A stretch of DNA of 46,625 bases, taken from a virus. Position numbers and translations under genes: made by a program. Below are positions 31,438 through 40,175 of the stretch, piece after piece. The stretch spans positions 1 to 46,625 of IMG/VR virus record IMGVR_UViG_3300047462_000143. One strand, given 5' to 3'. The notes under the pieces are model-generated. The model searched no databases, had not been told where the DNA came from, and was given only the letters and a program-made list of their open reading frames with translations. How positions within the stretch are numbered: the stretch's first letter is position 1; the number at the start of each line of letters is the position of its first letter.

Positions 31438-32475
31438 TTACTCGTCGCTTGAATCGGTGATGCGCTTGAGCTGAAGCGGATCGCCCTTCGCGTACCCGTA
31501 GCTGAACTCGATGATCCGCTTGGCGAGGTCGAAATCCGGAGAGCCCCAGGCGCGGTAGGTGAGCGTGAGGCCGGTCTGAGGATCGGTCACCACGCGATAA
31601 TCGGACAGCAGGGTCTTAACCTCCTCGGTAGGGGAGACCGGGCAGTTGGCAACCAGGATTCCGAACGGAGTCGCGGTGATGCCGCGCAGATTTTCGCCGT
31701 TGCTGGGGAAGTTCGGCACTTCCGCGGTATCGAACCCGGACACGTTTCCGATCAGGCCCTCGCGAAGAGTTGTGGTGCTGCCGCTCGCGTAAGCGAATTT
31801 CAACGCCGGGTCCTTGCGGAGATTGCCGCAGAACGTCGAATCCAGGACCATGAAGCGCCCGACGGTCGGCCAGTTGGCCTGGCTCAATTTGGTGCCGACG
31901 TCCGCGATGCTGTCGGTGTCCCACGCATCCGCCGTGGAATCCGCGATCGCAGCGCCGTAGTTGTCGTTCGTAACGACGCTGAGGATATCCGCGGTGACAT
32001 CGGCGGCAAGTTTGTCCGCCTTCTGGACCATCGAGGCGGCGAGCGTCTCGGCAGGCAACCCAAGGAGATCGGTCCAAGAGAAAGAGAGAGCTTGGTATTT
32101 GCGCTTCGTCAGCGGCACCGGAATCTTCTCGATGTTGAAATCTCCCTCGCTGTAGCCGGTATCGGGATCCCAGTCCTGGGAGTCACTTTCATCGAGGGGG
32201 ACGTACGGCACCAAGAGCGATTTATCGCGCGGCACCTCGGCGGCCTGAAAGACGTGGCTGAACATCGTGATCGGCGCCAGGCGGCGTTTGAATTGCACGA
32301 GGATGAGATCAAGCACTTTGTCCAGGCGAAGGCTCGCGTCGCCAGTGATGATGCAGAGGCAGGGCTGGAAGCCGGTCAGTTTAGTGACCGCGTTCAGGAA
32401 GACGCAGCCCATGCCGGCAACCAGAAGGAACGCGATGTTCGCGGCGCGGACCGCGAGAGATTTGAGGATGTTCAT
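31438..32475 (-). CDS. Major capsid protein, 345 aa
   Basis: HK97-fold capsid candidate: ALSFSWTDLLGLPAETLAAS, then ADKLAADVTADILSVVTNDN, SQANWPTVGRFMVLDSTF, and PSNGENLRGITATPFGILVA. The C-terminal YRAWGSPDFDLAKRIIEFSY and GYAKGDPLQLKRI fit the phage coat family related to P22-type coat. Unusual hydrophobic N-terminus: MNILKSLAVRAANIAFLLVA. Preceded by scaffold and protease genes. Confidence 0.85.
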   Translation of the reverse strand: MNILKSLAVRAANIAFLLVAGMGCVFLNAVTKLTGFQPCLCIITGDASLRLDKVLDLILVQFKRRLAPITMFSHVFQAAEVPRDKSLLVPYVPLDESDSQDWDPDTGYSEGDFNIEKIPVPLTKRKYQALSFSWTDLLGLPAETLAASMVQKADKLAADVTADILSVVTNDNYGAAIADSTADAWDTDSIADVGTKLSQANWPTVGRFMVLDSTFCGNLRKDPALKFAYASGSTTTLREGLIGNVSGFDTAEVPNFPSNGENLRGITATPFGILVANCPVSPTEEVKTLLSDYRVVTDPQTGLTLTYRAWGSPDFDLAKRIIEFSYGYAKGDPLQLKRITDSSDE

Positions 32476-32509
32476 AAATTAGTAAGTCGGCGTGTAAGTG
32501 GCGAATTGG

Positions 32510-33007
32510 TTACTTCTTCTGCGCAGCGTCCCAGGCCTTCGCGGCTTTCTGCAATTCCGCGCCCTTCTCCTTGCGCATCGTCGACTGCGTAATCGGGTCA
32601 GCCTTTTGATATTCTTCCCAAAGCGCGACATCGCCTCCGGCCTGGGCAGCATTGGCGTCCGGTGCCTTCTGGACTGGAGCGGCGCCGTGCCGCGCGGTTT
32701 CCTCCCTTGCGAGTTGTTCCGCGGTTTTCTGCGAGTCCTTCAGCGTGATGACTTGCTCCTCCGCCAGCGTGAGCTTCGTTTGAAGCGCACCCTTCTCGCC
32801 CTGGAGCGCGGTGACCTGGCCTTCCGCCGCGGTGAGCTTCGTTTGAAGCGCACCCTTCTCGCTCTGGAGCGCGGTGACCTGGCCCTCGGCCGCGGTGAGC
32901 TTCGTTTGAAGCGTGTTCCTCTCGGCTTCGAGGTCCGCGACGCGCTGCGTCAGTTCGGGAACGGTTGCCGGTTTTTCGCCGCCTCCGCCTGCGGCTTTGT
33001 CGGCCAT
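32510..33007 (-). CDS. Coiled-coil scaffold candidate, 165 aa
   Basis: Starts MADKAAGGGGEKPATVPELT and has three near-identical 21-residue coiled-coil repeats (LQTKLTAAEGQVTALQSEKG and so on), then an acidic helix-rich C-terminus with DPITQSTMRKEKGAELQKAA. Between the SppA protease and major capsid genes, the typical place of a scaffold. ATG at 33007 is preceded by CCCTCTACTTC. Confidence 0.75.
   Translation of the reverse strand: MADKAAGGGGEKPATVPELTQRVADLEAERNTLQTKLTAAEGQVTALQSEKGALQTKLTAAEGQVTALQGEKGALQTKLTLAEEQVITLKDSQKTAEQLAREETARHGAAPVQKAPDANAAQAGGDVALWEEYQKADPITQSTMRKEKGAELQKAAKAWDAAQKK
32760..32930 (-). repeat. 63-bp coiled-coil tandem repeat
   Basis: About three near-perfect copies of a 63-bp (21-codon) unit. 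It equals three heptads per unit and can change in number without breaking the frame. Confidence 0.75.
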
Positions 33008-33064
33008 GAAGTAGAGGGGCGAAAGGAAACGGGTTTTCCAGAACATAACGTCACGCGCAAATTG

Positions 33065-33907
33065 TCAAAACGAGTAGGCGATCAGCGCCTCGAGGGCCGC
33101 GAACGCATCGGTGCGATTCCCCACCTGGTCCACGATGCCGTTGGCTATTGCCTGCGATCCCGAAAACCATTGGCCCCGCATCGTTCCGTCATCGACCATC
33201 GGACGGTGAGACTGCACCCAGCTCGTGAACGCTGCGTTCAGCGATTCCGCGCGGCTTTGAAGGAATTCCTTCTCGGCATCGGTCATCGCCCGAAACGGAT
33301 TGCCCGTGGCTTTCAAATCCGATTGTTCGGGCGTGATGATATTGAACTTCACCCCGAAGCGCTCGAGCATCGCAGAGATATCCGGGAACATGGAAATCGT
33401 CCCGATCGAGCCGACGATCGCGCTGGGCGACGCCACGATGGCATTGCTTGCCGCGGCGAAGTAATAGGCCGCGCTCGCGCCCACAGTCTCGACGTAGGCA
33501 ACCACTGGCTTCTCCTGGGCGGCATCCTGGACGGCCTGCGCCGCCTCTGGAGCGCCGACCGCCGATCCGCCCGGGCTGGAGATATCGAGCAGGATCCCGC
33601 GCACCTGGTCATCGTCCACGGCCTGCGCCAGCTCCGTGATGAGATCGTTGTAATGGGTGTCGCCAAGGAGCTTGTCCACGTTCGTCGCGGTCCGGCTGAG
33701 AACCTCGTTTGCGTGAATGACCGCGATGCCCTGGTCGGAGACCTGGTACGGCCGGCGCGCGTTGACGAAGTCGGAGATCGAGAGCTGCCCCTCGGTCACC
33801 GGCAGGTTCATCCGCTCATCGAGGCGCTCGCGCCTGAGCAGCCACGCCGCCAGCGCCGGCGCGTAAACGCCGACGGGTTCACTGAGCAGGAATTCGGGGA
33901 TTCTCAT
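33065..33907 (-). CDS. SppA/S49-type capsid maturation protease, 280 aa
   Basis: Serine protease of the SppA/protein C type that trims scaffold and capsid. SSPGGSAVG (110-118), TVGASAAYYFAA with catalytic Ser145, and Lys199 in QSDLKATGNPF form the Ser/Lys pair. Followed by scaffold and capsid genes. Its ATG overlaps a 35-aa ORF. Stop TGA lies in a TTGACA box. Confidence 0.85.
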   Translation of the reverse strand: MRIPEFLLSEPVGVYAPALAAWLLRRERLDERMNLPVTEGQLSISDFVNARRPYQVSDQGIAVIHANEVLSRTATNVDKLLGDTHYNDLITELAQAVDDDQVRGILLDISSPGGSAVGAPEAAQAVQDAAQEKPVVAYVETVGASAAYYFAAASNAIVASPSAIVGSIGTISMFPDISAMLERFGVKFNIITPEQSDLKATGNPFRAMTDAEKEFLQSRAESLNAAFTSWVQSHRPMVDDGTMRGQWFSGSQAIANGIVDQVGNRTDAFAALEALIAYSF

Positions 33908-34011
33908 GATGGCGTCGATGCATCGACTTCTCTAAGCGCCTCGAAATCAGGGCATCCATCTCTCACGTGAGCGGTGGCTGCCCTGATTCCGTGGCATTTA
34001 CGAAACGTCAT
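33904..34011 (-). CDS. Small ORF between portal and protease, 35 aa
   Basis: 35 codons (MTFRKCHGIRAATAHVRDGC and so on) with ATGA overlaps to both the portal stop and the protease start. Basic, with two Cys. Its last codons contain the 14-bp palindrome GTCGATGCATCGAC (33914-33927). A tiny connector protein or a translation coupler. Confidence 0.45.
   Translation of the reverse strand: MTFRKCHGIRAATAHVRDGCPDFEALREVDASTPS
33914..33927. promoter_or_regulatory. Palindrome GTCGATGCATCGAC, copy 2
   Basis: Same 19-bp context (GGCGTCGATGCATCGACTT) as at 11964-11982. Here it is inside the 35-aa ORF, a few bases before the protease start. Identical context in two unrelated genes 22 kb apart suggests a binding site. 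Confidence 0.6.
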
Positions 34012-35591
34012 TTCTTCTTCCCCTTTTTGCCCGCGTCCTTGGGATCGGGTTTGTCGTCATCGTCCTCGCCCGGCTTCGGTTTCTTGCCCGGCTCATCATT
34101 GGCCAGGTCATCCGGGGCAGGCCCGGGCGCGGCCGTCGGGGCCCCGGCGCCGGCGCCAGGCATGCCGGCACGCCAGCGGTTCAACAGCCGCTCGACCTGT
34201 TCAGGCGTCGCGCCCTCCTCTTCGGCCATCTCCTCGAACTCGATCCATTCGCGGATCCATTGCCGCGTCTCCGGACGCCAATCCTTCCCGATCTTGTCAT
34301 AGATCGCGCGGAGATTCCGTGTGCCGTTGGCGAGCTGCGATATCTCCAGGAGTCCGTCCCGTCCGTTATCGACGGTGACGCGGCCCGGCTGCTGCCAGGA
34401 CATCGTATCCGCCCAGGTAGCATCATCCGGCTCCGGCAGCTTCTTCGTCTCGATCCGGTGCTGGAGGTAACGATAGGCGACCGGATCATTGAAGCGCGTG
34501 GCGAGGCCGTCGAAGGTGATGCCGAAGAGCAGATCGGCGCACGCAAGAATGAACCGCTGATTCGCGCCGCTGAGGTCCTTGGGGTTCCAGAGGAACTCAG
34601 CATGCAGCCCCAGGCTGGCAAAGACATTCGGGGCAATCTGGTTCGAGATGAACGGCGCGAGCTTCTCGTTCGGGCTGTTGCCGGTGACGAGCTGGACCTC
34701 TCCCTCTTGGCCAAGATAGGCGATGGCCCCAGGGAAAGCCTTCTCCAGGCCGCTCATATCGACGTCAGGATTTTGCCGCCGCTCTTGCTGCATGCCGTGC
34801 GGGCCTGCCTTCTTGATCGCGCTGAACGCGCCTTTGCCGCCGACCTTCGCCAGTTTTTTGACAGCAATCGCGAGCGTGGAGTGGGTCTTCGCGTGCTGGA
34901 AGACGAGGTTCTCAAGGTCGTGCCAGTCCACCAGGCGATTGATCACCGGGGCGAACGCGCTCTCCCCGCGGATTTGATTGATCGCAGTCGCCCGGTACCA
35001 GTGGACCATGTTGGCCGCGTCGATCAGCTCCCATCCCCGGTCATTATTTGTCCGGACGTAATAGCCGGTGGGATTGTTGAACTGATCGAGCTGAACCCCG
35101 TCGTATGCGTCCTTTCCGTCCTCCATCGTGGACGGCGTCAGCACTTCCATCGTATCCCAAAGCTGCCAGCACGGTTCACCATCCCAGCGAGGGTTTCGCG
35201 CCGCGCTCGCAAAGAACTCCCCGCGGAAGTAATGCTGCTCCACCGCCGAAAACTGCATGTCGTAGAAATTGCGGCGCCCGGCGATATCTATACGAGCCGG
35301 CGTGAGCGCGTACTTCTCGAAATCGGCAGCCGCCAGCCGGTTCCACTTCCGGTTCTTCGTGTTGAGCTGGAGTGAAACCCCCTTGCCGACGGCATGCCTG
35401 GCAATCGCCCTGGGCGCGTCCTTTACGAAGCCGAATTGCTGCGCCAGCCATTCAACGCGCCGTGTAATTTCACGGCGGGTAAAGTGATTGAGGTACTGCT
35501 TCGAGTCATACGGCAGCATGTAATAAATCTGCGTACGATCGTGCGAAGGGCGGATCGTCTCCCAATACCGAAGGAACGAGTTGAAAGACAT
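34008..35591 (-). CDS. Portal protein (lambda gpB-type), 527 aa
   Basis: Dodecameric gate for DNA entry. Features: helical wing (RREITRRVEWLAQQFG), aromatic core WELIDAANMVHWYRATAINQ, RGESAFAPVINRLVDWHDLE, and FISNQIAPNVFASLGL before the tail. C-terminus is Pro/Gly and then Asp/Lys-rich (DDDDKPDPKDAGKKGKKK), probably flexible. Gene order terminase, small protein, portal, protease is canonical. ATG at 35591. Confidence 0.85.
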   Translation of the reverse strand: MSFNSFLRYWETIRPSHDRTQIYYMLPYDSKQYLNHFTRREITRRVEWLAQQFGFVKDAPRAIARHAVGKGVSLQLNTKNRKWNRLAAADFEKYALTPARIDIAGRRNFYDMQFSAVEQHYFRGEFFASAARNPRWDGEPCWQLWDTMEVLTPSTMEDGKDAYDGVQLDQFNNPTGYYVRTNNDRGWELIDAANMVHWYRATAINQIRGESAFAPVINRLVDWHDLENLVFQHAKTHSTLAIAVKKLAKVGGKGAFSAIKKAGPHGMQQERRQNPDVDMSGLEKAFPGAIAYLGQEGEVQLVTGNSPNEKLAPFISNQIAPNVFASLGLHAEFLWNPKDLSGANQRFILACADLLFGITFDGLATRFNDPVAYRYLQHRIETKKLPEPDDATWADTMSWQQPGRVTVDNGRDGLLEISQLANGTRNLRAIYDKIGKDWRPETRQWIREWIEFEEMAEEEGATPEQVERLLNRWRAGMPGAGAGAPTAAPGPAPDDLANDEPGKKPKPGEDDDDKPDPKDAGKKGKKK

Positions 35592-35594
35592 GGG

Positions 35595-35879
35595 CTAGTC
35601 CGAGATGCGGGAGAAATCCAGCCGGGTGCAGGAGACGGACTTGTGGGCGACGAAATCGAGCGCCTCACGGCAGCATGCCGCGAATGTCACAGGGTCCATC
35701 CGCAGCTCCCGCGAGAAATTCTTCCCCCCCAGGCTTCCGCTGGTGATTGGCGCGATCTCACCGGAGCCGCTCGCGATCTTCGCCTTGGCCGCCGTCAGCA
35801 GCCCCTGCACCCAGGTCGTGTCGCCGTCCGCAGCCAGGATTTCCGCGATGAGATAGTCGGTGAGTTGAGGCGCGGTCAT
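35595..35879 (-). CDS. Small head-region protein (gpW-like position), 94 aa
   Basis: N-terminal helix QLTDYLIAEILAADGDTTWV, later GGKNFSRELRMDPVTFAACC with two Cys. Directly before the portal gene, the place of small head-joining proteins of the W type. Start ATG at 35879, 16 bases after TTGACA. Confidence 0.55.
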   Translation of the reverse strand: MTAPQLTDYLIAEILAADGDTTWVQGLLTAAKAKIASGSGEIAPITSGSLGGKNFSRELRMDPVTFAACCREALDFVAHKSVSCTRLDFSRISD

Positions 35880-35899
35880 CGCTTGCGCGGCCCCCTGTC

Positions 35900-35942
35900 A
35901 AAAAAAGACGCCGGCGTGTCGCTCGAAAGAGGCACGCCGGCG
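35900..35942 (-). terminator. Rho-independent terminator between terminase and portal genes
   Basis: Minus-strand stem CGCCGGCGTG / CACGCCGGCG (10 bp), 14-base loop, then TCTTTTTTTG. A TTGACA (35896-35901) begins within the T-run end. Separates the packaging genes from the head operon. Confidence 0.85.
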
Positions 35943-35971
35943 CGGTCGCCAAACCGAGAGGCGTCCGCCTG

Positions 35972-38050
35972 TCAATGCGTCTTCTTGGCCTCGGCCTCTT
36001 CCTCCTGGGCGGCCACCCACGCGCGGATCTCATCCAGTTGCTCCTCGATGGAATCGCGGAGGACCTCGTGTTCCTTCTCCGTATCCGCCAAATGGTTCGG
36101 GCCGCTCCTTACCCATTCCAGCTTACCATTTTTCTCCTCAGTCCGTTCAGCGGTCAGGTGGTTCTTGTAATCCTCGTCCGTGTTGGACGGGATGAACCAG
36201 AGAACCTTGCCCTCCTTGATAGCGTGGTAAAAGAGTCCCTGCTTGAACCAGTCGTCCCAATACCAAACCAGATCGAGCTTATCGTCGCGGTAATCGACCT
36301 GGGTCACGCGGATCGTGTTGCCGCGCAGGTGTTGCTGGCCGCCGCCCTTGCTCGCGCTGAAGACGTGGCTGTGCTTCATCACGAACTCGTAAACATTCTT
36401 ATCCTCCTTGGCCTCATAACCGGAGTCGACCAGGCCGCAGGTGACGCGGAACTTCGTGATCTCGCCGGTACCAGGATCGCGCCAGGAGTATTCATTGTAA
36501 CGCTCCCTCCCCAGGTCGCGGATGCTTTGCGCCGTGCCGCCCACCGGCAGCGGCTTGAGTCCCGCCATCTCCTCGATCTGTTCCCATGAAACCGCGGGAC
36601 CCCAATCGACGAGCGCCGACCACGTCGGCTGCTCAGGGTGGTCCCAAAGCACTCCCCAGGCGCGGATTGACCACCAGAAATTGCCGCTGACCATTCCGCC
36701 GACGTCGACCGTCATCGAGAGAATCTCCGGTTTTAGAGGGAGTTGGCCTTTGAGGTATGGTTTCGGGCATCGCTTCGCCGCCCGGTCGATATCGTCTTCC
36801 TTGATCGTCGTCGCGTGACGGATGAACGGCAGCCCCAGGGTAAGATTGTGGAACTTCCGCATCCTGGCCGCGTTGCCTTTGGCGAGGAGGAATTCCTTCG
36901 CGGCCGCTCCCCAGCTCTGTAACACAGAATAGAGCGCGCTGAGATGCGCGGAGACGTGATCCTTTGGAGCGCCGGGATTGTGTGGCCACCAATCATCCGC
37001 CGTCTGCGCCGCCGCAAGCATCCCGTTCAGATCGCTGCGGTCGATATCCTTCTCGCATTTGGCGCACTCATAAGTCGCGCCCTGGGCAACCGCCTCGATG
37101 TCGTAGCCTATTTTGATCTTCTCTATTTTGCCGGGCTCAATCTCGCGATCCTCGAAGATGGCGAATTGCTCGAACTTGATCCGTCCAGTCTTCTCCACCC
37201 TCTTCTCGCCGCGCGGAAGTAACTTCCCGTTTTCGTCGAAGGGAACTTCCTTTTCCTCATTCCAGAAGGTCAAACGCTGGCGATGGCCACAATGCGGGCA
37301 AGGAAGGTAACAATAATGCTGGCTGCCAAGTTTGAAGTTAGTCCAGATATCATCGAGTTCATTCTCCGGGGTGGAATTCCGAAGTATCAAGCGCGTGTGC
37401 TCGAATTGATTGGAACGCGCGATCGCTTTATCGGCGCTGGTGGCGTCTTTCTCAATCGAGGCCCGAAGCCGCACAGATTCGTTGAGGACCACCAGCTCCG
37501 CCTGAAACCCGTGTAAGTCGGCCTCAGCTCCGCTTCCGACCAGGCGAAGGAAGCACCCGCGGAAGAATTTCTCCAGGGCTGTCCAGGTCGTCTTGCTGAC
37601 AATAGCCTTTTCCCACGCCGGCGCGCACTCCCGGATGAAGGGATCGAGTTCCGTCCGGCTGAATTTCAGAGCCGACTTGCGCGTCGGATCGAGCCAGAGC
37701 ACGGGACCGCCGCACTTCTCCCCGATCCACCATAACACTATACAAATGGATAGTAGCGTTTTACCCGTGCGGACGCTCGAGCAGAACGTGAAGAAGTGGA
37801 CACCCGGCCGCTGCACCAGGTCGTAAAGGCCCCGGTAGATCGGGAACCGGTCCGTCTTCAGCGGTCCGGGGTTCGGGCTGCCGACGATCAGCGGGATCGA
37901 CACGTTGCCGGCATCGATCCACTCCCAGATGCGCTGCACCGGCCGCGCCCGCATCGTCGCCCGGATGATGCCGCAGAGCCACTGCCAGGCGTTGATATAC
38001 TCGCCTTGCGGTACTTCTGACTTACTTTCTTCGCCGCTTGGCAGGGACAC
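35972..38050 (-). CDS. Terminase large subunit (GpA-like), 692 aa
   Basis: DNA-packaging motor and nuclease. Walker A at SSVRTGKT (91-98), Walker B-like LVVLNESVRL with Asn before Glu, zinc motif CPHCGH near 250, and a second cysteine pair ECAKCEKD. The C-terminal nuclease domain has acidic residues in MTVDVGG and GLVDSGYEAKED. GpA-type terminases cut at cos sites. ATG at 38050 overlaps the small terminase end by 29 bases. Confidence 0.9.
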   Translation of the reverse strand: MSLPSGEESKSEVPQGEYINAWQWLCGIIRATMRARPVQRIWEWIDAGNVSIPLIVGSPNPGPLKTDRFPIYRGLYDLVQRPGVHFFTFCSSVRTGKTLLSICIVLWWIGEKCGGPVLWLDPTRKSALKFSRTELDPFIRECAPAWEKAIVSKTTWTALEKFFRGCFLRLVGSGAEADLHGFQAELVVLNESVRLRASIEKDATSADKAIARSNQFEHTRLILRNSTPENELDDIWTNFKLGSQHYCYLPCPHCGHRQRLTFWNEEKEVPFDENGKLLPRGEKRVEKTGRIKFEQFAIFEDREIEPGKIEKIKIGYDIEAVAQGATYECAKCEKDIDRSDLNGMLAAAQTADDWWPHNPGAPKDHVSAHLSALYSVLQSWGAAAKEFLLAKGNAARMRKFHNLTLGLPFIRHATTIKEDDIDRAAKRCPKPYLKGQLPLKPEILSMTVDVGGMVSGNFWWSIRAWGVLWDHPEQPTWSALVDWGPAVSWEQIEEMAGLKPLPVGGTAQSIRDLGRERYNEYSWRDPGTGEITKFRVTCGLVDSGYEAKEDKNVYEFVMKHSHVFSASKGGGQQHLRGNTIRVTQVDYRDDKLDLVWYWDDWFKQGLFYHAIKEGKVLWFIPSNTDEDYKNHLTAERTEEKNGKLEWVRSGPNHLADTEKEHEVLRDSIEEQLDEIRAWVAAQEEEAEAKKTH

Positions 38051-38951
38051 GCTTGCGGTTCGCCGTCAATTTGGCACTCTTGACCGGTGACTTTTTGGGC
38101 TTTCGTTTTTGCGGTGGCGCTGGCGGAACTGGCTCTTCGGCCTCTTCTGAGTGCTCTGGCGCGCATTGCGCGGGGAGAGATTCGGCGGCTTCGCCTGGCA
38201 AAGCGCGGCGTCCCATTCTCCGCAATACCTCGCGCACGCATCCTGCGATAGCCGTCGCGTCCTGGCCCTCGAGGGCGATCTCCCCTACGACCTCGGCAAT
38301 CAATTGCTCCTCCAGGAAGCGCGCGGCGTTCAGCCGCAAGAGAATCGTGTCTATCTCGCTTTGCAGCTTCGCCTGGACCACATGGATATCGCGGATCCCG
38401 ACCAGGAACCGCGCCGCACTTCCAGGAAGATGCGTGAGCGCCGTGCTGATGCCGGCGAGGAACTGCCCCAGGGCGACCTCGATATCCGAGGCAACCAGGA
38501 GCTTCCCATCCCCGCGCGCGATCCGGCGCTCGATCTCACGGCACGTCAGCTCCTCCCGGTAGGCTTTCCAGTCCCGGACCGATTTCGGGGCCCCGATCGC
38601 GTTTTCGTCCACCAGGTCCTCGTCCGCGCGAGCCAGGCCATGGTCGACCATCGCCTTCGCCCATGCCGTGACGTCATGCCGGCCGTCCGCCCGTGGCCGC
38701 GGGAGGAGTCCTATCAGATCGGGACGCTCCCGCCAGTTCTGGAGCGATTTTCGGCTGACGCCGAGGCGCTGCGCGAGATCGTCCCAAGTCTGGGCGAACG
38801 CGCTGGGCGCCGTGGCGCTCCCGCCGGTACGTGCCTGGGCGAGGAGCGCCTCCTCACGCGCCGTGAGGGTTTTGCCGGCGTTCAGCTTCCGGATGATGTT
38901 GGCGACTTGCTTGACCCGCAGCTTGTCAAGGTCCTCGGGCGATAGCTTCAC
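38022..38951 (-). CDS. Terminase small subunit, 309 aa
   Basis: HTH DNA-recognition domain WDDLAQRLGVSRKSLQNWRE, then a helical core with LTCREIERRIARGDGKLLVA and a basic C-terminal tail (KKSPVKSAKLTANRKRVPAK). Nu1-like: binds the packaging site and recruits the large subunit. GTG at 38951 as start. Large subunit gene follows directly. Confidence 0.75.
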   Translation of the reverse strand: MKLSPEDLDKLRVKQVANIIRKLNAGKTLTAREEALLAQARTGGSATAPSAFAQTWDDLAQRLGVSRKSLQNWRERPDLIGLLPRPRADGRHDVTAWAKAMVDHGLARADEDLVDENAIGAPKSVRDWKAYREELTCREIERRIARGDGKLLVASDIEVALGQFLAGISTALTHLPGSAARFLVGIRDIHVVQAKLQSEIDTILLRLNAARFLEEQLIAEVVGEIALEGQDATAIAGCVREVLRRMGRRALPGEAAESLPAQCAPEHSEEAEEPVPPAPPQKRKPKKSPVKSAKLTANRKRVPAKRRRK

Positions 38952-38970
38952 GCCTGGGAAGGGCTGTCAC

Positions 38971-39537
38971 CTATTCGAACCCGGGCAGATCGGCCTGTTT
39001 GCCCTGCCGAATGGCCCGTGCCTGCTCTTCGTAGGGATCGTCCAGGGCGGCCTTGTTCTCCAGATGGCTCCCGTGTTGCCAGAAGTGCCGCCACGCCCGT
39101 TTTGCGGCCCTCCCGCGCACGGTATGACGGTCCAGGGCGAAGTCGGGGATCGGGCGCGGATCGCGCCGGCCCTCGTACATCACCACCAGCGCATGGTCCA
39201 CCATCCGGCTCTTCCTGGAAGCCGCGAGGAAGAGAACCGCGTGGACCAGGAACAATCGCTCCGGGGCGTGCAGTGTGTCCTTCTTCCTACGCACGTCCAG
39301 CCAGCTCTGGTAAAGCGCCTGGATCGTCGCCGGCGCGAGCGGCTCTCCCAGCCCCACGTCCTCGCTCGCGATGATTCTGAGGCGTTTGAAGACGTATTCC
39401 CCGTACCCGGCCAGGTCGAGTTCCGTTGCCCAATAGAGCGCATCATCGGCGAGGCCGCGGCGGATGCATTTCTGCATCGCGCTCGCGACCTCCCCGCAGA
39501 TGTAGCCGCCGGGCGTGACCACCTGTGCGAACGTCAC
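38971..39537 (-). CDS. RarA/MgsA C-terminal domain protein, 188 aa
   Basis: Matches the C-terminal part of RarA (MgsA): ADDALYWATELDLAGYGEYV, then RIIASEDVGLG and LFLVHAVLFLAASRKSRMVD. Normal RarA carries this behind an AAA+ ATPase; here the ATPase is the next gene upstream (39534-40175), with ATGA overlap. A split clamp-loader-related machine for phage replication or repair is likely. Confidence 0.75.
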   Translation of the reverse strand: MTFAQVVTPGGYICGEVASAMQKCIRRGLADDALYWATELDLAGYGEYVFKRLRIIASEDVGLGEPLAPATIQALYQSWLDVRRKKDTLHAPERLFLVHAVLFLAASRKSRMVDHALVVMYEGRRDPRPIPDFALDRHTVRGRAAKRAWRHFWQHGSHLENKAALDDPYEEQARAIRQGKQADLPGFE

Positions 39538-40175
39538 GCGGCGACCTCCGTCTTTCGCACGGCCGCCGCGGCGGCGAACGCCTCAGCGTCCTCGATGCAC
39601 GCCCGCATGTTCACCCCTTCCGACGGGAGGCACCCGTCCGGGACCGCGCCCTGGGCGATGGCGAGGGAGGCACCGGCGGGAATCCGGAACTGCGTCCGAA
39701 GATACCGCCGCGCCTCCTCGATCGAAGGAGCGTCCACCCGGAAGGTTTTGAATCGGGTCTCCAGCCGCCCTTTCGATTCCGCCCTCAGCCTGCCGTAATT
39801 GTTCGTGCTGGCGAGGATGGCAAGCCCGTCGGGCATATAATCGAGGTAACTGAGCAGCTCCGCGCGGGCGCTGGAACTCGCCTCGTCCAATTCGTCAATC
39901 CTCTTCACCGTCCAGGACGAGAAGAGATTGCCGTAGCCGGCCCGCTGGCGCCATTCCCTGACCAGGTCAATCCCGAGGGACTGGCCATTCACCCGCTCGA
40001 CCGCGAACGGCGAGCCTGTGATTTCGGCCGCCAGCAGATCGAGCAGGTGGGACTTGCCGACGCCCGGATCGCCATGCGTGAGGATGGCCACGCTCCGGTG
40101 CCTCGAGGCGAGCACCCTGGCCGTCTCCAGGACGGAGACGGCAGGGCCAATGAGTGGGAGATCGAGGCGGATCAT
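39534..40175 (-). CDS. AAA+ ATPase, RarA/clamp-loader-like, 213 aa
   Basis: Walker A GDPGVGKS (residues about 34-41), Walker B region VKRIDELDE, sensor 1 ILASTNN, and LETRFKTF as a possible Arg-finger or box VII region. Lacks the RarA C-terminal domain, which is the next gene. ATG at 40175 overlaps the stop of a SymE-like frame. The pair probably forms one machine. Confidence 0.8.
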   Translation of the reverse strand: MIRLDLPLIGPAVSVLETARVLASRHRSVAILTHGDPGVGKSHLLDLLAAEITGSPFAVERVNGQSLGIDLVREWRQRAGYGNLFSSWTVKRIDELDEASSSARAELLSYLDYMPDGLAILASTNNYGRLRAESKGRLETRFKTFRVDAPSIEEARRYLRTQFRIPAGASLAIAQGAVPDGCLPSEGVNMRACIEDAEAFAAAAAVRKTEVAA

